A DNA stretch of 64,000 nucleotides from assembly GCA_001804805.1 (NCBI GenBank), contig MHBH01000026.1, forward strand, positions 1 through 64,000. The letters run 5' to 3'. Position numbers and translations under genes: made by a program. The DNA is from Lentisphaerae bacterium GWF2_49_21. Lineage in GTDB: Bacteria > Verrucomicrobiota > Lentisphaeria > Victivallales > GWF2-50-93. Shown one piece after another: positions 42,353 to 50,704 of the stretch (position 1 is its first letter; each line of letters starts with the position of its first letter). The notes beneath the pieces are model-generated. The model had not been told where the DNA came from and made no database searches. It was given only the letters and a program-made list of their open reading frames with translations.

Positions 42353-44143
42353 ATGAAACTGAAAAAGACATTTCTGGGTATTGCATGTTCAGCGGCAATA
42401 TTATTTTCGCTGTGCATGTCTGCCCAGGACAAGGCGCCCGCTCCGGCCAATGACAAGATGCCCAAAGTCAACAGGGCCCTTGATCTCAAGGACATCAACA
42501 TCCTGGATGATTTGAACGTTAAAGAGGAAGGGCAGAAAAAAGGGCAGGAGGATCCTCCTGCAAGGAAAGTTGCAAGGATCGACGTCCCCCCTGAAGCCGA
42601 GATTAAGAAGGCGGTTGCCGACATCAAGGGCATCTACGCCGCAAGGTATAAGCCCACTGACGCAAAGGCCAGGCGCGGACTGGCGGAAGAGCTGCTGGGG
42701 GAAGCGAAGAAAAACGAGCATCCGGCTCCGGTAAGATATGCCTTCTTCATCGAGTCCGCACAGGTCTATTCTCTGACCGGGGACGCGGCTTTGGTGATGA
42801 GTACGTTGAAGGAGATGGGAAAAGTCTTCAAGATCAGCAGGTTTGAACTGGCCGGAAAGGAGCTTGCCGAAACTGAGAAGTTCGCGAAGCTGCCTGAGGA
42901 TCTTGTTGCCCTTGCCAAGGCGTATCTTGAATGTTACAGGAGCTCATTTCAAAACGAGCTGTTCGACGACGCCCTGAAGAACTTGAATTCAGCCTCCATA
43001 GCCGCGAAAAAGGCGAACAATAACGAACTTCTCAACGATATCAGGGAATACAGCAAGGAGGCCCAGTCGTTCAAGAAGGAATATTCGCTGGTTGCCGGGG
43101 CGTTTGAGAAGCTGAAGACCGTGCCCGATGATCCTGCTGCGAACTTCGCGGCGGGGAAGTTCTACTGCTTCATTATGGACAAATGGGAGAAGGGTATTCC
43201 AATGCTCGCCAGGGGAATGGATGAGAAGATCAGGCAGCTTGCCCTGGAAGAATTGAAGAATCCGGAGGAAGTGAATGTAATGACACAGCTTGCCGACGGC
43301 TGGTGGAGCCTTTCGGAGGACAAGGACTACAGGCTGCTGCAGAATGAACTTAGCGGAAGGGCGTGTTACTGGTATGAGAAGATACTGCCTTCGCTGGCCA
43401 GCCTTGAGAAGATAAAAATTGAAAAGAAGATCGATCTTGCGAATTCCGCAGCAGGCGTGAAGCATTCATCTGCAAATCTCCCGAAAGGGGCGGTTCTCGC
43501 CTTCAGTTTCGAAAAGAACACTGCCATCAAGAGAGGTGGCACTACTGTGATTTCCGACTTGAGCGGACAGGGGAACTACGGGATCGTCCACGGAGCCAGG
43601 TTTGTGAAGGGGATGGCTGGCGATGCGGTTGATTTCAACGGCAAGGAAAGCTTTATCGAGGTCAAGGAATCAAAAAGCCTGGCGCTGGACGGGAACCTGA
43701 CCATAGCGATGTGGCTTGATCCAGTGGATTTTGCAGAAAGACGCAATCCGTTCAACAAGAGTTACGGGGGTGAAGGTACGATGACGATTGAATCTTCCGG
43801 AGTGGTGAATTTCTTCTATGGTTCTACGGGGAAGGACATTGAAGGAGGCTACACCGGAGTCAACAGTTCAAAGGCTTTGATTCCAGGCAAATGGAACCAT
43901 ATCGCCGTCGTAAGAGACATGAAAACGGCAAAAGTCATCTGGTATATAAATGGGGAGATTTCTTCGGAGACAGCTCTGGAGATTCCTAACATCAAAGCTT
44001 CCAAACTAAACATTTTAATCGGCAAGGGATATGTAGGATCCTATATGGGCATGATCGATGAACTTGCCATCTTCACCAAGGCACTTCCTGAAAAGGAAGT
44101 CAAGGAACTCTTCAACCTTGGCAAGAAGGGCCAGAGCTTCTGA
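42353..44143 (+). CDS. Secreted protein with C-terminal LamG/concanavalin A-like domain
   Basis: The protein has 596 residues from the ATG at 42353, which begins the signal peptide MKLKKTFLGIACSAAILFSL. A Pro/Lys-rich segment and a helical middle (about 75-390, many Ala, Leu, Glu) resemble TPR-like or coiled repeats. About 385-590 is a LamG-type jelly roll: VLAFSFEKNT, DLSGQGNYGIVHGARFVKGMAGDAVDFNGKE, LTIAMWLDP, KWNHIAVVRD and MIDELAIFTKALPEKEVKELF. The role is likely surface binding of a polymer or cell-wall component. The upstream spacer is AT-rich with no clear ribosome site. It stands between two repeat blocks. Confidence 0.78.
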   Translation: MKLKKTFLGIACSAAILFSLCMSAQDKAPAPANDKMPKVNRALDLKDINILDDLNVKEEGQKKGQEDPPARKVARIDVPPEAEIKKAVADIKGIYAARYKPTDAKARRGLAEELLGEAKKNEHPAPVRYAFFIESAQVYSLTGDAALVMSTLKEMGKVFKISRFELAGKELAETEKFAKLPEDLVALAKAYLECYRSSFQNELFDDALKNLNSASIAAKKANNNELLNDIREYSKEAQSFKKEYSLVAGAFEKLKTVPDDPAANFAAGKFYCFIMDKWEKGIPMLARGMDEKIRQLALEELKNPEEVNVMTQLADGWWSLSEDKDYRLLQNELSGRACYWYEKILPSLASLEKIKIEKKIDLANSAAGVKHSSANLPKGAVLAFSFEKNTAIKRGGTTVISDLSGQGNYGIVHGARFVKGMAGDAVDFNGKESFIEVKESKSLALDGNLTIAMWLDPVDFAERRNPFNKSYGGEGTMTIESSGVVNFFYGSTGKDIEGGYTGVNSSKALIPGKWNHIAVVRDMKTAKVIWYINGEISSETALEIPNIKASKLNILIGKGYVGSYMGMIDELAIFTKALPEKEVKELFNLGKKGQSF

Positions 44144-44144
44144 T

Positions 44145-44203
44145 AAGTATGTCGGGTTTTAACCCGACGATTTTGTTGACGGTTTGAAAACCGTCCTACT
44201 TAA
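44145..44203. repeat. Two hairpins with AAGTA/TACTT outer arms
   Basis: GTCGGGTTTTAACCCGAC and GACGGTTTGAAAACCGTC, bracketed by AAGTATG and CTACTTAA. They directly follow the LamG gene stop. The next 140 bp to 44344 are AT-rich with no recognisable feature. Confidence 0.72.
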
Positions 44204-44374
44204 GAAAATACCTCACAAAATAAATTCCCATTTCCGTTTCCATACAGTTAAGACTCTTTAAATCCTATATCTTGCCATAATTGCATAATATTACTAATTA
44301 ATTAAGCCTTTTTACAAGTAAAGCGTAAGTATATTGGTAATATTATGTCCAAACAAAGAACATTGGAGGCAATT

Positions 44375-45484
44375 ATGAATAGAGAATTTTATCTGAATCT
44401 TGCTAAATCGGGCGCGGCTTTCCCTATCGGAACAGACCTTGTCGTCCACGAGAAGAATGATCCTAAAAAAGTCATGCTTGACGGCATCCTTCTTGGAAAG
44501 GCCGTCGAAGAGGCCTCAAGGCGTTTTAACGCCCCTCTTGCATTCCCTTTGATGGATCTGAAGCTTGAGAAGGCGCTCCTTCTGGACATTCTTGGCGTGC
44601 CCCAGGACAATGTCGATACCTTTCATTTCGAGACTACGCCGACCGATGAAATGATCGAAAAAGTGAGGAATGAACTTCCTAAGAGCTCTCTTCCAAGGAT
44701 TGATGCCACATGCGGGGCTGTCAGATACATAACAGAAAAAACGGAACTTGTTCCGGTCGGAATGTGCATTGGGACTTTTTCCCTGATGACAAAGCTCATG
44801 TCCGATCCAATCACTGCTGTTTATCTACTCGGAATGGGTGTGAAGGCTGAAGAGGAAGAAGCTGTAGGGACAGTGAAAAAGTGCCTTGACCTCGCTTCCA
44901 TTGTCATCAAAGAATACATCACCAAGCAGATAAAGGCTGGCGCAAAGGCCATAATCATGTGCGAACCTGCCGCCAACAAGATCTATATCTCGCCAACCCA
45001 GATAGAGGAAGGTTCGGACGTATTTGATCGCTGTGTGATGGATTATGCATTTGAAATAAAGAAACTTCTCGATCAGCACGGCGTAGATCTGATTCTGCAT
45101 GACTGCGGAGAGCTTACCGACCATATGATTGAAAAGTTTGTGAAGCTCGATCCGGCAATGCTGAGCCTTGGAAGTTCGCGAAAGCTCTGGGAGGATGCCA
45201 GGATTGTTCCGAAGACCACTGTTCTCTATGGGAATCTTCCTTCGAAACACTTCTATTCGGATGAAAAGATCACAAAGGGACAGGTCATCGAGAAATCGCT
45301 GGAACTTGTCAGGAAAATGAAGGAAGTGAATCATCCCTTCATTCTCGGAAGCGAATGCGACGTGCTGAGCGTTCCGGAATCTATAGGGACAATCAACGAT
45401 AAGGTCGGCGCACTCGTGAGCTGCGGATGCTGCTGCCATGATTCTCATAAGCAGATAAGGACAGTTCCGCCGAAAGCGGCATAG
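44375..45484 (+). CDS. URO-D/MtaA-fold family protein (corrinoid-methyltransferase-like)
   Basis: The protein has 369 residues from the ATG at 44375, which has a strong GGAGG site 5 bp upstream. An ATG at 44345 has none. FPIGTDLVVHEKNDP at the N-terminus, APLAFPLMDLKLEKALLLDILGV and DLILHDCGELTDHMIEKF (His and Cys of the zinc site) are family traits, and the C-terminus has a CGCCCHD cluster that could donate another ligand. No haem or methanogenesis-type partner genes are near. A terminator follows 4 bp after the stop. It may move methyl groups to or from a corrinoid; this is an inference. Confidence 0.82.
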   Translation: MNREFYLNLAKSGAAFPIGTDLVVHEKNDPKKVMLDGILLGKAVEEASRRFNAPLAFPLMDLKLEKALLLDILGVPQDNVDTFHFETTPTDEMIEKVRNELPKSSLPRIDATCGAVRYITEKTELVPVGMCIGTFSLMTKLMSDPITAVYLLGMGVKAEEEEAVGTVKKCLDLASIVIKEYITKQIKAGAKAIIMCEPAANKIYISPTQIEEGSDVFDRCVMDYAFEIKKLLDQHGVDLILHDCGELTDHMIEKFVKLDPAMLSLGSSRKLWEDARIVPKTTVLYGNLPSKHFYSDEKITKGQVIEKSLELVRKMKEVNHPFILGSECDVLSVPESIGTINDKVGALVSCGCCCHDSHKQIRTVPPKAA

Positions 45485-45488
45485 GTAT

Positions 45489-45526
45489 AAAAATTCTCCG
45501 CAGGCGAAGCCTCGGGGAATTTTTAT
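45489..45526 (+). terminator. Rho-independent terminator after the URO-D gene
   Basis: Arms AAAAATTCTCCG and CGGGGAATTTTT with an inner CAGGC-GAA-GCCT stem, followed by TTTATTT. It is the clearest intrinsic terminator in the window. Confidence 0.75.
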
Positions 45527-45599
45527 TTGACAAAGCGCCCTCTCCTTGCCTTGGCATCGGCCGTTCCTCTTTTCAGGCTTGTGAGAAGTTCAGTGTTTC

Positions 45600-45925
45600 C
45601 GGCTATCTCAAAATTATTTTGCCCTGAAGGGGCAGGGTATACTCCGTCCCTACAGGACGAATCATTTTTTCATATATGTCCTGTGGTTGAAACCACAGGC
45701 TGTATTACTCAATCCCTTCAGGATTCATCATCAGGATATAACACGCGAGACATTAACGTGTTATTTCTTAAGTTAACGGCATTGGCATGGCACCGATGTA
45801 GCGCTAAATGATGCTAATAGAATGAGGCAATTGCCTCTATTGAGCTAATTTCTTACGTTGGAGTACAAGCTTTAGCTTGAGTAACTTATTGAATACCAAG
45901 ACAAACTAAAGTTTGGACTCCAACG
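45600..45925. repeat. Repeat-derived gene-free region
   Basis: It contains a CCTGAAGGGGCAGGG/CCCTTCAGGATTCATC pair (45623 and 45714), CTGTGGTTGAAACCACAG (45681-45698), and paired hairpins GTTGGAGTACAAGCTTTAGCTTG (45857-45879) and CAAACTAAAGTTTGGACTCCAACG (45902-45925). No gene is visible between 45485 and 45974. Confidence 0.7.
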
Positions 45926-45974
45926 GGTATATTTCCGCAACAACCGTTTTATTGTATTTTTGAAATTGCCTAGG

Positions 45975-47216
45975 TCAGGGGCGCCAGTAGGAGTCAACGG
46001 CTTCCCTGGCCAGGCGCACATAGTGCCGGCCACGCTCGAAATCGCCGAAGATCGTCCCGACCTCCCGTTGCGCAATCTCGAAAATACAGCCGCTCGCCGC
46101 CTCGCAGACACCCTTGAAATATGCGGTGATCGCTTCGTCGTTGAGCGGACCGGCATGGGTCACGAATTCTGCGCGCGGCTTGCAGTAGTAGACGATCCGG
46201 CGACCGCGCAGGAACTCGCCGATGAGGGGTTCATTGTTGAAAGGGGAGACAGACAGTTTGCGGAGTTTTGACCACTTTGAAAGGTACTCCGTCCAGATGG
46301 CGTCGACGCGCTCGCAGCAGCCGTAGGAGAGCAGCCCGAAACGATCGACCAGTCGCTGCTGGTACGGGAAGACGAACTCGCCGAATGTATCCGCCGAGAC
46401 CGCAGTCGTCTCCTGCGACTCGAGGAATCCCCAGCACTCTGTCGTTTTCGTCACCCTGTCGCCCGGGAGTTCATCGGTGAAGGCGAAGGATTCCTGGGCC
46501 AGAGGGGTGAGGCCGTTCGTCGGGAGCAGCAACTGCTCCTTCTCAAGGAAGTCGTAGTACTGTTCGTAGATCCGGGTCGCCATCTCCATGGCCTCGTGTA
46601 CGGCGTCAGGACAGTCGAACATCGCCATGTAATATGCTTCCATGCCCATCAGGTGCACGAGCGGGTTGGTGATCCCTCCGGGCAGGCTGCCCATGACCAT
46701 GTGCACCGGCAAAATATCCCCCAGGACATCCTCCAGCAGCTCACGATGACAGATGGTTGCCTCCCGATCAACCCCGAATGATCCGCCGCGCAGCTTGTCC
46801 AACTCCGAGGCCAGGTCGCTGATGACCGGATCGATGTGGAATCCCTGCGCGTTGGGACCCGCGGCCCGCGTGATCGTTGCCTCGATGCCGAACGGTCGGA
46901 CATGTGTGCGCCACGTCATGTCGAATGTCGGTGGGATCGGCGTATCATCGTCGAACAGTTCGCGCCCAACCAGTCTGCCAAGTAGGACGGCCTCGATCCG
47001 GCGTGCCTGCTCACCCTCGCATTTCAAGCGCGGAGTGACGACCTCGTGGGTGAAATTAGAGAACAGCAGCCGGATCGGCGGAGATTCACGCCGACCTTCC
47101 GCCTGTGCCAGCCATTTCTTCAATATGATCTTATTCTGCGGGGAATTAGCGTAGTCGAGCTGTATCTGAGCCCGTTGCCTCAATATCCCGCGGTCGTGCG
47201 CTGAAATTAATTCCAT
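45975..47216 (-). CDS. Divergent URO-D-fold family protein, possibly acquired
   Basis: A 413-residue protein, longer than the three other URO-D-fold members here. LLEDVLGDILPVHMVMGSLPGGI and HLMGMEAYYMAMFDCPDAVHEAME fit the family helix pattern, and LLSYGCCERVDAIWTEYLSKWSKLRKLSVSPFNN is at the site where the metal-binding segment would lie, with CC replacing H-x-C. The base composition looks more GC-rich, with many GCG/CGC/CCG codons, than in neighbouring genes, and the gene has no close homologue among the other three. It follows a 13-bp-stem hairpin at 47248. Function unknown; horizontal gain is possible. Confidence 0.68.
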   Translation of the reverse strand: MELISAHDRGILRQRAQIQLDYANSPQNKIILKKWLAQAEGRRESPPIRLLFSNFTHEVVTPRLKCEGEQARRIEAVLLGRLVGRELFDDDTPIPPTFDMTWRTHVRPFGIEATITRAAGPNAQGFHIDPVISDLASELDKLRGGSFGVDREATICHRELLEDVLGDILPVHMVMGSLPGGITNPLVHLMGMEAYYMAMFDCPDAVHEAMEMATRIYEQYYDFLEKEQLLLPTNGLTPLAQESFAFTDELPGDRVTKTTECWGFLESQETTAVSADTFGEFVFPYQQRLVDRFGLLSYGCCERVDAIWTEYLSKWSKLRKLSVSPFNNEPLIGEFLRGRRIVYYCKPRAEFVTHAGPLNDEAITAYFKGVCEAASGCIFEIAQREVGTIFGDFERGRHYVRLAREAVDSYWRP

Positions 47217-47247
47217 GTCGTTAACCTTTCTGACAACGTTCTATGAT

Positions 47248-47276
47248 GACCGGACCGGTGCTTCACCGGTCCGGTC
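47248..47276. terminator. Perfect 13-bp-stem hairpin between two leftward genes
   Basis: GACCGGACCGGTG (47248-47260) and CACCGGTCCGGTC (47264-47276) around a 3-base loop. The stop codon of the small membrane protein lies in the loop and arm. No T-run follows on the coding (minus) strand, so it may be an intercistronic structure rather than a true terminator. Confidence 0.5.
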
Positions 47277-47655
47277 TATCTTTTGGTTCGGATTGAGTCT
47301 TGTTTGTCTCTTTATCTATTGCCTTATGGATATACAAACTTCTTTCTAATGAAAATAATTCTGGGGTTGGGCTCTGATTCTTGAAATGCTCAATTGCTTT
47401 TTTTGCAGCTTCTCCTTGGCCATCGTTAATCATGTTGCCAATTTTGACAATGCCCCTTCCATAATGTTCGTGATTATAATTCGAATATATTGCTGCTGAT
47501 ATAAAGGCAATGACGGAAGATAATAATAAAAATATCAACATGGCAAATGCAATTATTCTTGCTTTTCTGTTGTTTTTAAATTCGCCAAATATCCAGAGGC
47601 CGAGGATAAACAAAAATCCTATTAGAAATAATATTGATATTGCTGTTATTGGCAT
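47263..47655 (-). CDS. Small two-helix membrane protein of unknown function
   Basis: A 130-residue protein. Two hydrophobic segments (about 4-23 and 34-58) are followed by a charged, helical tail ending DKETNKTQSEPKDRPDR. No family was recognised. It is AT-rich relative to the adjacent URO-D gene. The stop codon is inside a strong hairpin, 47 bp before the start of the URO-D gene on the same strand. Orientation and clean hydropathy support a real gene; no ribosome site stands out. Confidence 0.5.
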   Translation of the reverse strand: MPITAISILFLIGFLFILGLWIFGEFKNNRKARIIAFAMLIFLLLSSVIAFISAAIYSNYNHEHYGRGIVKIGNMINDGQGEAAKKAIEHFKNQSPTPELFSLERSLYIHKAIDKETNKTQSEPKDRPDR

Positions 47656-47876
47656 ATTATTGTACCGAACTTCTTATTATGCTGTTCCCCATAAGCAGGG
47701 GTTCGAAATTGCAATTATGCAACTCCCACCTCAAGATTGTCATCCTGTACAGTTTAAAATAGACCACAACAGGCCCTGAATTCAAGATTCCAGCCACCCA
47801 ATACCTCCGGGATCCGGCTATGGAAGTAAATGATAATGCCTATTTGCATCCGCAGGCTTTATTGCTATTTTTCAGG

Positions 47877-48521
47877 ATGCTTTCAAAAACAAAAAGACCT
47901 TTGAAGAAATGGCTGCTGGACATATACCGGATCCTCGAGGATACTTATGGGGTCCAGGAATGTTTCCTTAAGCACGAAGACCCTCTCCAACTGATGGTCA
48001 GCGCCATCCTTTCCGCGCAATGCACCGACGCCAACGTGAACAGGGTTTCTCCCGGACTATTCAGGAAGTATAAATGCGCGAAGGATTTTGCCGAAGTGAA
48101 TATCAAGGAACTGCAGAAGGATATCAAGTCCATCGGGCTCTACCGGGCAAAATCAAAGAACATCATTGCCTCCTGCAGGAAGATCATCAATGAGTTCGAC
48201 GGCAAGCTTCCTTCCGAAATGGAAAAACTTGTGACACTTCCCGGGATCGGGCGCAAGACCGCGAATGTCCTGTTATGCCATGCATTCAACAAGCCGGGAT
48301 TTCCAGTCGACACCCATGTACAGCGTCTTACGAACCGGATCGGGCTTGTGAAAACGGAGAATCCGGTGAAGATAGAGATGATCATCAACAAAAATATTTC
48401 CGAGGAATATTGGTGTTCGTTCTCGCAACTGCTGATCTCCCACGGGCGCGCCAGATGCCAGGCGAGGAAACCGAATTGCGGGAATTGCGAAATCCGCAAT
48501 TTGTGTGAGAAAAGAGTTTGA
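47877..48521 (+). CDS. nth: Endonuclease III
   Basis: The protein has 214 residues from the ATG at 47877, the length expected for Nth (an ATG at 47820 would add 19 non-family residues; neither has a clear ribosome site). The protein is a bifunctional DNA glycosylase/AP lyase for oxidised pyrimidines. ILSAQCTDANVNRVSPGLF, the helix-hairpin-helix LPGIGRKTANVLL with the catalytic Lys, and FPVDTHVQRLTNRIGL with the catalytic Asp are intact. The C-terminal C-x6-C-x2-C-x5-C cluster (CQARKPNC, CGNC, ENLC-like end) binds a 4Fe-4S centre. It is flanked by unrelated genes and a long repeat block. Confidence 0.93.
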   Translation: MLSKTKRPLKKWLLDIYRILEDTYGVQECFLKHEDPLQLMVSAILSAQCTDANVNRVSPGLFRKYKCAKDFAEVNIKELQKDIKSIGLYRAKSKNIIASCRKIINEFDGKLPSEMEKLVTLPGIGRKTANVLLCHAFNKPGFPVDTHVQRLTNRIGLVKTENPVKIEMIINKNISEEYWCSFSQLLISHGRARCQARKPNCGNCEIRNLCEKRV

Positions 48522-48599
48522 ATGCGGGGAAGTGAAAACCTTTTAAGGAAAGGTTCTTCCCTTCCCCGCGCCCCAACCCTTTCCAAACCTGTTTGCTAT

Positions 48600-49160
48600 C
48601 GGGTCTCCGCAGGAAGGCGCATGTGTGAATGGATTAAGCACGAAACACACGGACTACACGGGAAAGCATATGCTTTTCATGTAGCGCCGGCACCTTCAAA
48701 ATTGTGCTTTCGCTCGTAGTAGCGCATGTTTGCGCGTTCTTAAAGTAGGGACGGGCTTTAGCCTGTCCCATTCCTGGAAACTAAGATGGTACATGCTAAA
48801 GCACGTACCTACTTAACGCGCAAATCCGCATAGGCGGACTACCGCAGGCTTACGACATGTGGCTACAATATGCCACCCTCTGCGAGGGCTTAAATCCAAG
48901 AAAAATTCGAGGAAGTCCGCGTAGCGGGCGAAATATTTTAGCCCCATGCGTCTGCCACGGCGTAGCTTTGCGAAGCCGGGAAGCGTGGGGGACAAATGAT
49001 AAATAAAAACAAATCAGAGCCTCCGCAGGACGGCGACATGTAGTTCTGCAAGTTTGTCCCGGCGTTAATTTATGCTATCTTATGCGCCCTGAAAAAGACA
49101 CGCCTTACGGCGTTAATCCGCTGACAGGAAGATTAAAGATTAGAACAGCTCTTGCGAGCT
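48600..49160. repeat. Long gene-free region built from repeats
   Basis: From the Nth stop to lysA (772 bp) there is no gene. Recognisable parts are a CACGAAACACACGG phrase (48640), paired hairpins ACGGGCTTTAGCCTGT and CATGCTAAAGCACG with AAGTAGG/CCTACTT arms (48744-48815), TCCGCATAGGCGGA (48826-48839), GTCCGCGTAGCGGGC (48916-48930), a CACGGCGTAGCTTTGCGAAGCCGGG phrase (48956-48980) and GCCTTACGGCGTTAA (49105-49119). Some of these phrases look like pieces of a decayed repeat-associated element. Confidence 0.65.
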
Positions 49161-49162
49161 TG

Positions 49163-49269
49163 ACTACTAACGGATTCAATTAATCTTTTGAGGATTGAAT
49201 ATGTTTGTAGTTAACGTCGCAAGACGTGTTCATTATTAAATGTTTGATGGTCAAGTCCGCAAGGGCTGT
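49163..49269. repeat. About 107-bp repeat left of lysA (copy A)
   Basis: It starts ACTACTAACGGAT, contains GATTGAATATGTTTGTAG and the GTCGCAAGAC hairpin, and ends GTCCGCAAGGGCTGT. Copy B at 50585-50692 matches it over most of its length in the same orientation. A partial relative is at 14780-14806. Confidence 0.8.
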
Positions 49270-49293
49270 AAATAATATTGAAGGGGATAAAAA

Positions 49294-50562
49294 ATGCAAA
49301 TCAGAAAGAATAAGATCTACATCGGGGATGTGCCTGTCAGCGCGATTGCTGAGAAGTACGGCACGCCTACATACGTCTACGACGAGAACAAGATCAGGGA
49401 GAACTACCGGAGGGCGCTCAACGCGTTCTCGAAATACTATCCAGATTTCAGGTTCTTCTATGCCGTCAAGGCCTGCAACAATCCGGCGATCGTGAATATA
49501 TTGCGCCAGGAAGGCGCAGGCATTGACGCCGCCAGCGTGAACGAGATCCTGCTCGCGAAGAGCGTCGGTCTCAGCGGAGAGGACGTCATGTTCAGCGGGA
49601 ACTTTTTGTCGGACGACGACATCAGGCGCGGACTCAAGAGCGGAGTGATCTTCAATCTCGATGATCCTTCGACACTTCCGCGCGTCCTGAAGTTCGGCAA
49701 GCCGAAGATACTTTCGTTTCGTGTCAATCCCGGATACGGCAAGAGCAATGTCGGGGAATTCGTGACGAATGCCGGGCCAAATGCGAAGTTTGGGGTACAT
49801 CCCGACCAGGTGATGGACGCTTACCGCGCTGCGAAGAAGGCGGGGATCAAGAGGTTTGGCGCGCACATGATGCCGGGTTCATGCATAACCGAGCCGGAAT
49901 ATTTTACGTTCATCACCAATCTCATGATGGACATCATCGGCAAGGTCGGCAGGGAGCTCAAGATACATTTTGAATTTATAGATCTCGGAGGAGGACTCGG
50001 GATACCGTACCGCCCTGGCGAACAGGGATTGGACATCGAGGAGGCCGCGAAGCAGGTTTCCGCCGCGTTCAGGGCGAAGGTCAGGCAGTACGGCCTCAAG
50101 CCGCCGCGTCTCATGATGGAGCCGGCAAGGTATTTCGTCGGCAACGCCGCGTGGATAGTTGGCAAAGTCCATTCAGTAAAGAGATCATACAAGAAGATCA
50201 TCGGGACCGATATCGGGATGAACACGCTTGCACGTCCCGCAATGTACGGAGCCTACCATCACATCTATGTCGATGGCAAGGAGAATGCAAAGAGGGAGAA
50301 GGTCGGGCTTTGCGGACAGCTCTGCGAGAACACCGATTTCTGGGTCAAGGAACGCAACCTTCCTGCTTCAATAAAGGAAGGGGATATTGTCGTCGTTGAA
50401 AATGCCGGAGCCTACGGTTTTGCGATGAGCTACCAGTATAACGGACGCCTACGTCCTGCTGAGGTTCTTGTCAATGGGAAGAATCATTTCCTCATAAGGA
50501 GGCGCGAGGAGTTCGAGGACATGATCCGGAACACAACCGTCCCTGGGTACCTGAAAAAATAA
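49294..50562 (+). CDS. lysA: Diaminopimelate decarboxylase
   Basis: A 422-residue PLP enzyme that makes L-lysine from meso-diaminopimelate. The PLP Lys is in FRFFYAVKACNNP, the barrel continues with GAGIDAASVNEILLAKSVG, DLGGGLGIPY and MEPARYFVG, and the C-terminal domain has GLCGQLCENTDFW (the C-E-x-x-D substrate motif) and ENAGAYGFAMSYQYNGRLRPAEVLV. All catalytic positions are present. AAGGGG precedes the ATG. The gene is flanked by two copies of a 107-bp direct repeat, so it may be a unit that can be lost or moved by recombination. Confidence 0.92.
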   Translation: MQIRKNKIYIGDVPVSAIAEKYGTPTYVYDENKIRENYRRALNAFSKYYPDFRFFYAVKACNNPAIVNILRQEGAGIDAASVNEILLAKSVGLSGEDVMFSGNFLSDDDIRRGLKSGVIFNLDDPSTLPRVLKFGKPKILSFRVNPGYGKSNVGEFVTNAGPNAKFGVHPDQVMDAYRAAKKAGIKRFGAHMMPGSCITEPEYFTFITNLMMDIIGKVGRELKIHFEFIDLGGGLGIPYRPGEQGLDIEEAAKQVSAAFRAKVRQYGLKPPRLMMEPARYFVGNAAWIVGKVHSVKRSYKKIIGTDIGMNTLARPAMYGAYHHIYVDGKENAKREKVGLCGQLCENTDFWVKERNLPASIKEGDIVVVENAGAYGFAMSYQYNGRLRPAEVLVNGKNHFLIRRREEFEDMIRNTTVPGYLKK

Positions 50563-50584
50563 AAGAACATGCCTTACGGCATTA

Positions 50585-50692
50585 ACTACTAACGGATACA
50601 ATTAATTTCTTAAAGATTGAATATGTTTGTAGTTAACGTCGCAAGACGTGTTCTTGATTTAACTGTGTGGTAGTCAAGCCCGCAAGGGCTGT
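50585..50692. repeat. About 108-bp repeat right of lysA (copy B)
   Basis: Same elements and orientation as copy A, including the CGTC-GCAA-GACG hairpin and the AGCCCGCAAGGGCT hairpin at its end. It is preceded by a GCCTTACGGC hairpin (50572-50581) that also has a counterpart left of lysA at 49105. Confidence 0.8.
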
Positions 50693-50704
50693 CGTGAGTG
50701 CTTA

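Noticed and set aside
44287..44345. AATATTAC/GTAATATT inverted pair as an operator
   Set aside because: Arms are 8 bp in AT-rich DNA and about 40 bp apart, so chance is likely.
49080..49293. Lysine riboswitch upstream of lysA
   Set aside because: The leader is made of dispersed repeats also found away from lysA, and no five-way junction pattern is visible.
49180..49866. 228-residue open frame antisense to lysA
   Set aside because: Opposite to well-conserved lysA sequence and ending inside the flanking repeat.
49163..50692. Possible CRISPR array from repeated hairpins around lysA
   Set aside because: Only two long copies separated by a whole gene, not short repeats with unique spacers.
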